Part shown: positions 6,313 to 11,672 of the stretch, piece by piece
Position numbering within the stretch: position 1 is the stretch's first letter
Layout of the letters: the number at the start of each line of letters is the position of its first letter
NCBI GenBank assembly: GCA_002423105.1
Contig: DIUT01000026.1
Span: forward strand, 1,413-15,293
DNA length: 13,881 bases
DNA from: Geobacter sp. UBA6151
Lineage (GTDB): Bacteria; Desulfobacterota; Desulfuromonadia; Geobacterales; Pseudopelobacteraceae
Direction: 5' to 3'
Made by a program: the position numbers and the translations under genes
The notes under the pieces: model-generated
What the model saw: the letters and a program-made list of their open reading frames with translations, nothing else
Told to the model about the DNA's origin: nothing
Database searches by the model: none

Positions 6313-8439
6313 ATGTCATCTCCCCAGGAACAACATATTGCCGCCTACCGCGAAGAAGCAAACGAACTGCTGGCGGAACTTGAAACATCTTTGCTGGAGC
6401 TTGAAGAACAGCCCGAAGACAATGATCTGATCAACCGGGTTTTCAGAGCCATGCACACCATCAAGGGTTCAGGCGCGATGTTTGGATTTGATGACATTGC
6501 CCGTTTCACCCATGAGGTGGAAACCGTCTTTGACCAGGCGCGCAACGGCAAAATGAAAGTCACCAGAACCCTGCTGGATCTAACGTTGCAATCCAGAGAC
6601 CAGATATCGGCCATGCTGGGGGCTTCTGCGGGCGGCCCTCCTGCTGATGAAGCCAGGGGACAGCAGATTATCGCCGGGCTTCAGGCGCTATTGCCCCAGG
6701 TAACTCCCAAACCCATTATCACTGAAACCATCATTGCCGATGATAAGGGAGCCACCGAACAGATCTGCCACCATACCTTCCGCATCCGTTTCAAGCCCGA
6801 ACCAGACGTCTTGTTGCGGGGCACCAACCCTGCGGCCCTGCTGAATGAACTGCGCGATCTGGGCCACTGCGACATTATTGCGCAATCGGAAAACATCCCC
6901 CTACTGCACAATCTGACGCCTGAACATTGTTACCTTTACTGGGATGTTATCCTGACCACCATCAAGGGGCTTGAGGCGGTCAAAGATGTCTTCATCTTCG
7001 TTGAAGATGATTGTGAATTGAAGATCGAGTTGATCAACGACTCCTGTTCCCTTATCCAGGGAACGGACGACACCTATAAAAAGCTGGGCGATATCCTGGT
7101 GGAACGGGGCGATATTTCACCGGTGGAGATGCAGAAGATTCTCTCCATGCAAAAACGGTTCGGGGAAATTCTGGTTGAACAGGGCATCGTACCTGCCGCA
7201 AAGGTGGAGTCAGCCCTCAAAGAACAGCAGCAGGTCAGACAAGTCCGCCAGGAACGTACCGTCACCTCTCCTGCCGCTGAAACTTCACTTTCCGTACGTG
7301 TTCCGGCCGAACGGCTGGATCATCTGGTCAATCTGGTGGGGGAACTGGTCACGGTGCAGGCACACCTTACCCAGACCGCTGATGAAAAACGCGATGGCGA
7401 TCTTATCTCCATTGCCGAAGAAGTTGAACGTCTCATCTCAGAACTGCGGGATACGACACTCACCATGAGGATGTTGCCCATCGGTTCCACCTTCAGCAAG
7501 TTCAAACGGCTGGTGCGCGACCTGTCCGCTGAACTGGGCAAAGAGATCGACCTTGAAACCAGCGGCGCCGACACCGAACTGGACAAGACCGTTATTGAAA
7601 AACTGAACGACCCGCTGGTACACCTGATCCGTAACAGTATTGATCATGGTATCGAAATGCCTGAAGTCCGCAAGGCAGCAGGCAAACCGACCAAAGGAAT
7701 CGTCCATCTGGGGGCAGAACACTCCGGGGACAGCGTACTGGTAACCATACGCGACAACGGCGCCGGACTGGACAAAGAGCGTATCAGGGCCAAGGCCATT
7801 GAGCAGGGACTCATATCTGCGGCAACAGAGCTGACCGATAAAGAGATCTACAACATGATCTTTGCCGCCGGTTTCTCCACCGCCCAGAAAGTCACCAGTG
7901 TTTCAGGCCGTGGTGTCGGCATGGATGTGGTCAAGAAGGCCATCGAAGCGCTCCGGGGCACCATTGATATCACTAGTGAAGCTGGCAAGGGTTCTGTCAT
8001 TACCCTCAAGATACCACTCACTCTTGCCATTATCGAAACCCTGCTGGTACGGGTTGACACCCATTTTTTCGTACTGCCCCTTTCCATGGTGGAAGAATGT
8101 GTGGAGTTGAGCCGGGCAGACGTGGCGGCAGCCCACGGACGTCACCTGGCAAATGTACGCGGCGCGCTGACCCCCTATCTCTCCTTGCGGGAACAGTTTG
8201 AAATCAACGACAATCAACCTGAAATTGAACAGATAGTTATCGCCTCGGTGGCTGGTAGCCGGGTCGGTTTTGTGGTAGATGATGTGGTCGGTGAACACCA
8301 GACCGTGATCAAAACTCTGGGCAAGCTGTACCGCGATGTGCAAGGCATCTCCGGCGCCACCATCCTGGGAGACGGCACCGTCGCCCTGATCCTTGATCCC
8401 GCAACGCTGGTGCGCTCTGCAGAACTGGCAGGGGATTGA
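6313..8439 (+). CDS. cheA: chemotaxis histidine kinase CheA with MshEN-like insert
   Basis: 708 residues. Order: Hpt/P1 domain (about 5-110) with phospho-acceptor His48 in M-H-T-I-K-G-S-G; a ferredoxin-like P2-type domain (about 150-240, F-R-I-R-F-K-P-E to F-I-F-V-E-D-D); two tandem 24-residue motifs (257-280 and 282-305) resembling the MshEN/T2SSE-N fold; P3 dimerisation (about 325-400); HATPase with N-box Asn441 in L-I-R-N-S-I-D-H-G, G1 D-N-G-A-G-L and G2 near 532 (G-R-G-V-G-M-D-V-V); and a CheW-like P5 domain (about 563-708). All catalytic boxes look intact. In the known pathway it autophosphorylates His48 under receptor control and passes phosphate to receiver proteins. ATG 6313 has GGAG at 6303-6306, 6 nt upstream. 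The stop overlaps the next start by one base. No separate cheW is visible in the window. Confidence 0.95.
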   Translation: MSSPQEQHIAAYREEANELLAELETSLLELEEQPEDNDLINRVFRAMHTIKGSGAMFGFDDIARFTHEVETVFDQARNGKMKVTRTLLDLTLQSRDQISAMLGASAGGPPADEARGQQIIAGLQALLPQVTPKPIITETIIADDKGATEQICHHTFRIRFKPEPDVLLRGTNPAALLNELRDLGHCDIIAQSENIPLLHNLTPEHCYLYWDVILTTIKGLEAVKDVFIFVEDDCELKIELINDSCSLIQGTDDTYKKLGDILVERGDISPVEMQKILSMQKRFGEILVEQGIVPAAKVESALKEQQQVRQVRQERTVTSPAAETSLSVRVPAERLDHLVNLVGELVTVQAHLTQTADEKRDGDLISIAEEVERLISELRDTTLTMRMLPIGSTFSKFKRLVRDLSAELGKEIDLETSGADTELDKTVIEKLNDPLVHLIRNSIDHGIEMPEVRKAAGKPTKGIVHLGAEHSGDSVLVTIRDNGAGLDKERIRAKAIEQGLISAATELTDKEIYNMIFAAGFSTAQKVTSVSGRGVGMDVVKKAIEALRGTIDITSEAGKGSVITLKIPLTLAIIETLLVRVDTHFFVLPLSMVEECVELSRADVAAAHGRHLANVRGALTPYLSLREQFEINDNQPEIEQIVIASVAGSRVGFVVDDVVGEHQTVIKTLGKLYRDVQGISGATILGDGTVALILDPATLVRSAELAGD

Positions 8440-9044
8440 TGGCCTTCACCTTTTTCTTCCGCGATCTGCCGGTGCTGGAATACGCCGTTAACGCCACGTT
8501 GAAACTGGCTCTGGGACGTTTGCGGATCAAGGTGTGGGATGCCGGATGCGCCCTGGGACAGGAACCGTACACTTTGGCAATCCTTTTTGCCGAAAAAATG
8601 GGCGACATGGGCTTCAACACACTGTATCTTGACGCCACAGATTACGACAGTGAAAATAATTTTGGTGACATCGTTACTGCTGGAGTGTACAAAACCGAAG
8701 AGTTGCAACGAATTCCGTCAGATATTTTTACGAAATATTTTGAAGAAGCTCCAGGAAAACCGGGGCATCACCGGATTATTGACCGCATCAGAAACAGGGT
8801 TTTTTTCAAATACAATGATCTACTGCAGCTACAACCGGTGGGTTCTGATTATTCTCTGATCGTTTGTAAAAATGTACTGCTGCACTTTTCCTACGAACAA
8901 CGGATTGAAGTACTAAAAATGTATCATCATAGCCTTGCGCCGGGTGGCTATTTTGCAACAGAAAACACCCAAAAAATTCCGGTGGAAATCAGCGGACTCT
9001 TTGAACAGGTGACCCCGGACGCCCAACTGTTTAAAAAAATCTGA
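8439..9044 (+). CDS. CheR-like methyltransferase lacking the N-terminal domain
   Basis: 201 residues covering only the S-adenosylmethionine-binding domain of CheR: T-F-F-F-R-D at residues 4-9, motif I W-D-A-G-C-A-L-G-Q-E-P-Y-T-L-A (normally A-G-C-S-T-G-E-E-P-Y-S), D-A-T-D-Y-D, G-V-Y, then I-V-C-K-N-V-L-L-H-F (usually C-R-N-V-L-I-Y-F) and A-P-G-G-Y. Full CheR proteins are about 270-290 residues and begin with a helical domain that helps bind the receptor methylation helices; here the protein starts right at the catalytic segment, and the upstream DNA is cheA coding sequence, so the domain is absent rather than missed. ATG 8439 shares one base with the cheA stop (TGATG); a TTG at 8436 is also in frame but less likely. 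It could methylate receptors, perhaps with a partner, or a different protein. The family call is firm; activity is not. Confidence 0.8.
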   Translation: MAFTFFFRDLPVLEYAVNATLKLALGRLRIKVWDAGCALGQEPYTLAILFAEKMGDMGFNTLYLDATDYDSENNFGDIVTAGVYKTEELQRIPSDIFTKYFEEAPGKPGHHRIIDRIRNRVFFKYNDLLQLQPVGSDYSLIVCKNVLLHFSYEQRIEVLKMYHHSLAPGGYFATENTQKIPVEISGLFEQVTPDAQLFKKI

Positions 9045-9061
9045 TATCTGAGTGAGGGTAA

Positions 9062-10507
9062 ATGAGCGAACCGTCTTCAGAACAACAAAAACCGATAGTT
9101 CTTCTGGGAAAACGCCAAGGGTACATTATTTCCTTTGAAATTGCTCCCAATCGTCTGGAATGCTGGTGTACCTACACCCCTTCCGGCATGGGTGGCTCTC
9201 CCATGTCCGAAACGGATCTGCAGGGTTTCCTGCGGCAGTACAAGATTCTTGAGGGCCTTCAGGAAGACAGCATGCACCGCTTGTTGCACGCGGCGGCAAC
9301 CGGCATGGCTGCCACAAACCTGCTTCTGGCCCAGGGCAGCCCGATGCTGCCCGGTAAAAACGGTTATATCAATCTGGCAGTCAAGGAAGCCAATGACGAA
9401 CCGGCGCCTGATGGAAATGGCAAGGATGACGTTGTCGACTTCCGGCGTGTCCAGGTGTTTCTCAATGTTGAGCCCGACGATCTGATCGGCACCATCATCC
9501 CGCCAGAGCCTGGCACCCCCGGTATGACCATCCATGGTGACATCCTTCCAGCCCAGGCAGGCGCCCCCCTGACCGTAAAACTTGGACAAAATGTGCGAAT
9601 GGGTGACGACGAAGTCTCGCTCTTCGCCACTGCCACCGGCCGAATATTTTGTAAAGATGCCGACATATCAGTAGAAGAACTCTATACCATCTCCGGTGAT
9701 GTGGATTTCAAGGTGGGCAACATCCTGTTCAAGGGTTTTGTTGAAATCAAGGGGGATGTGCTGGACGGATTTTCAGTGCAGGCTAACAAGGGAGTCAAGA
9801 TTCAGGGGAATGTTGGCACGAGCACCATCAAATCAGATGGCAACATCTCCATTTGCGGCATGAGCGGCCAGGGTAAAGGCCAGATAATCTGCGGCGGTAA
9901 TCTGGCGGCCAACTTTTTGTATGACACAACCGTAGAATGTGACGGAGACGTCAACGTAGAAGTGGAAATCCGCAACTGTACGATCAACTGCCTGGGAGCC
10001 ATCAGGGTTGCCAAGGGAGGACTGGCAGGCGGTGACAGCGTTGCTCTTGGCGGTATTCAAACCGCTGTACTCGGCACCGTCACCTCCTTGAAGACACGGG
10101 TCATTGCCGGAGCACATTACCGGGATTTGGCCGAAATAACCCAACTTTTCAATGACCTGAAAAAACTGATTGAAGAATTTAATTCAGCTCCTGCCTCAAT
10201 GAAAAACCCCATGGACTTCAGCGTCAAAAAACTGGCCATCACCAAGCAGATTCAGGAAATTCGCTCCCGGGTCTACGATCAGTGCAACCCGAAGCTGAAT
10301 GTGAGAAAACACCTGTTTGAAGGGGTCACCATCGTTCTCGGCTCCTTAAGCGAGCAGGTCAAGGAAGAGCGTGACGGCCCTCTAAGCATCATTGAGAACA
10401 CCATCGAAGGCGGATTCCGTTATCTGGGTATGACCGGCCTGGAATTCAAGGCCAGCGACATTGAAAAATCCTTCGTGTTGCAAGCCCAGCGGGAAAACGC
10501 TGCTTAA
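9062..10507 (+). CDS. FapA / DUF342 family protein
   Basis: 481 residues of the FapA (flagellar assembly protein A, DUF342) type. An N-terminal region (about 1-160) with a short D-E-P-A-P-D linker leads to an I-P-P-x-P-G-T-P-G segment typical of the family, then a Gly- and Val-rich parallel beta-helix-like core (about 170-340) with repeated G-D-V / G-N-I / G-x-I rungs, and a C-terminal helical pair (about 350-400) followed by a tail. FapA proteins are cytoplasmic; some affect flagellar placement or number, but the molecular role is poorly known. Start ATG 9062 follows GAGGG (9053-9057). It lies 17 bp after the CheR-like gene and within the same operon, so a scaffold or localisation role for the chemosensory complex is plausible (inference). 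Confidence 0.85.
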   Translation: MSEPSSEQQKPIVLLGKRQGYIISFEIAPNRLECWCTYTPSGMGGSPMSETDLQGFLRQYKILEGLQEDSMHRLLHAAATGMAATNLLLAQGSPMLPGKNGYINLAVKEANDEPAPDGNGKDDVVDFRRVQVFLNVEPDDLIGTIIPPEPGTPGMTIHGDILPAQAGAPLTVKLGQNVRMGDDEVSLFATATGRIFCKDADISVEELYTISGDVDFKVGNILFKGFVEIKGDVLDGFSVQANKGVKIQGNVGTSTIKSDGNISICGMSGQGKGQIICGGNLAANFLYDTTVECDGDVNVEVEIRNCTINCLGAIRVAKGGLAGGDSVALGGIQTAVLGTVTSLKTRVIAGAHYRDLAEITQLFNDLKKLIEEFNSAPASMKNPMDFSVKKLAITKQIQEIRSRVYDQCNPKLNVRKHLFEGVTIVLGSLSEQVKEERDGPLSIIENTIEGGFRYLGMTGLEFKASDIEKSFVLQAQRENAA

Positions 10508-10554
10508 AAGTATCTGTATTGAATAAACAGACTATAGTTAAAACCGGAGTAGTG

Positions 10555-10947
10555 ATGAAAGCCTTGGTAGTGGATGATCAGGATATCAACCGTGAAATTT
10601 TAAGCATGATGCTGGAAGAATTTGCCACGGTAACCACCGCTGGTTCAGGAAAGGAAGCCATTGACGCTGTTGCAGCAGCCATTGACCATAACGAACCCTT
10701 TGATCTGATCTGCATGGATATCAGCATGCCAACCATGCGAGGCCACGAGGCTATGCAGCGGATTCGTGCCCTTGAAGGTAAAAAGCAGGCGCAACGATCC
10801 ATCGCCTTCATGGTAACCGCCAGCAGTGATCCCGAGGACATGGTTGCAGCCCTGGTTCTGGGAGAATGTGACGACTACCTGCCCAAACCGGTCATGCGGC
10901 GCACGTTTGTTGAACTTTTGCAAAAACATGGACTGATTCAAGCATAA
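10555..10947 (+). CDS. single-domain CheY-like response regulator (last gene of chemosensory operon)
   Basis: A 130-residue receiver with V-V-D-D-Q acidic patch, phospho-acceptor Asp55 in I-C-M-D-I-S-M-P-T-M-R-G, switch Thr in M-V-T-A and Lys111 in P-K-P. The open frame reaches back to a TTG at 10519, but GGAG at 10546-10549 lies 5 nt before ATG 10555, which gives the usual receiver N-terminus M-K-A-L-V-V-D-D, so 10555 is preferred. It resembles the first gene of the operon (3273-3671) in the M-D-I-x-M-P-x-M loop region and the G-L-I end, and the two probably arose from one ancestor. Its role is unknown beyond being a likely CheA target. The 94 bp after it holds a T-rich run (10949-10957) without a preceding hairpin. 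Confidence 0.9.
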   Translation: MKALVVDDQDINREILSMMLEEFATVTTAGSGKEAIDAVAAAIDHNEPFDLICMDISMPTMRGHEAMQRIRALEGKKQAQRSIAFMVTASSDPEDMVAALVLGECDDYLPKPVMRRTFVELLQKHGLIQA

Positions 10948-10970
10948 TTATTTTTTTATCCTCCTGCTGC

Positions 10971-10998
10971 TTGCAGGCGCAAGAAACCGCGCTATACT
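10971..10998 (+). promoter_or_regulatory. possible promoter for the MBL-fold gene
   Basis: TTGCAG at 10971-10976 (3 of 6 to TTGACA), a 16-nt spacer, then TATACT at 10993-10998 (5 of 6 to TATAAT), about 43 nt before the start codon. The -35 overlaps a small hairpin, CCTGC (10963-10967) with GCAGG (10973-10977). Moderate match only. Confidence 0.4.
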
Positions 10999-11041
10999 GT
11001 TCACCAGTAGTCTCGATCAACCGAACAGGACGCCATGCGCC

Positions 11042-11638
11042 ATGCGGGTATTCCAACTATCCAGAAACCCGAAAATTTATACCTGCCGTTCCTACCTGCT
11101 TTTGGGTGACTGGAATCAACTGGATGACATCAACACCCTGATCGACCCCGGCACCGACGACTATATTTTTTCTGAAATTGACAGAATTTACACCGGTTGT
11201 GGCAAGGTACCTGTAGAACAAGTGCTGCTGACCCACAACCATTTTGATCATGCCGCATCCGCCGAGCTTTTCCGTCAGCGCTACGGCGCACAGGTCTACG
11301 GTTTTGTCGATGGCCCCGGTGTAGACAGTCTGCTGAAAGATGGCCAGATACTGCGGGCCGGGGATGACTATCTGGAAGTTATACCCACACCGGGTCACTC
11401 ATCCGATTCACTGGCCTTCTACTGTCAGTCACAGAAACTACTCTTTTCCGGCGACACCCAGTTACGCATTCACACCAGCGGCGGCAGATACACCCAGGAC
11501 TACATTCAGACACTGATCAAGCTTTCACAGCGAAACATAGAGGTGGTATATCCGGGACACGATGAACCGTTTGACCATAATGTGCAGTCCATTATTCTGG
11601 AAACATTGAAAAACGTCAGGAGCAGTGAAGTCGTTTAA
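11042..11638 (+). CDS. metallo-beta-lactamase-fold hydrolase
   Basis: 198 residues of the glyoxalase II-like MBL superfamily. All metal ligands of a dinuclear site are present: H65-x-H67-x-D69-H70 in T-H-N-H-F-D-H, H119 in P-G-H-S-S-D-S, D138 in S-G-D-T and H173 in P-G-H-D. The fold is short, consisting of the catalytic domain only. Substrates in this superfamily range from thioesters and lactones to RNA and oxygen, so none is assigned. ATG 11042 is in frame; an ATG at 11035 is out of frame and stops early. The Shine-Dalgarno (AGGA at 11027-11030) is weak and distant. It lies between the chemosensory operon and an MCP gene that begins 34 bp after it; co-transcription with that MCP is likely, because no separate promoter is seen there. 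Confidence 0.85.
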   Translation: MRVFQLSRNPKIYTCRSYLLLGDWNQLDDINTLIDPGTDDYIFSEIDRIYTGCGKVPVEQVLLTHNHFDHAASAELFRQRYGAQVYGFVDGPGVDSLLKDGQILRAGDDYLEVIPTPGHSSDSLAFYCQSQKLLFSGDTQLRIHTSGGRYTQDYIQTLIKLSQRNIEVVYPGHDEPFDHNVQSIILETLKNVRSSEVV

Positions 11639-11672
11639 CAGCAGACATTTCACCAACAGAGGAGGTAACACA

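Noticed and set aside
9077..9589. 170-codon minus-strand open frame opposite the FapA-family gene
   Set aside because: It overlaps a well-supported gene fully and has no motif of its own.
10519..10554. TTG start for the last receiver protein
   Set aside because: No Shine-Dalgarno lies before it; ATG 10555 has GGAG and gives the normal receiver N-terminus.
10963..10977. Small hairpin after the last receiver gene, considered as a terminator
   Set aside because: The T-run (10949-10957) precedes the stem instead of following it on the plus strand, and there is no T-run after it on the minus strand. No intrinsic terminator can be supported.
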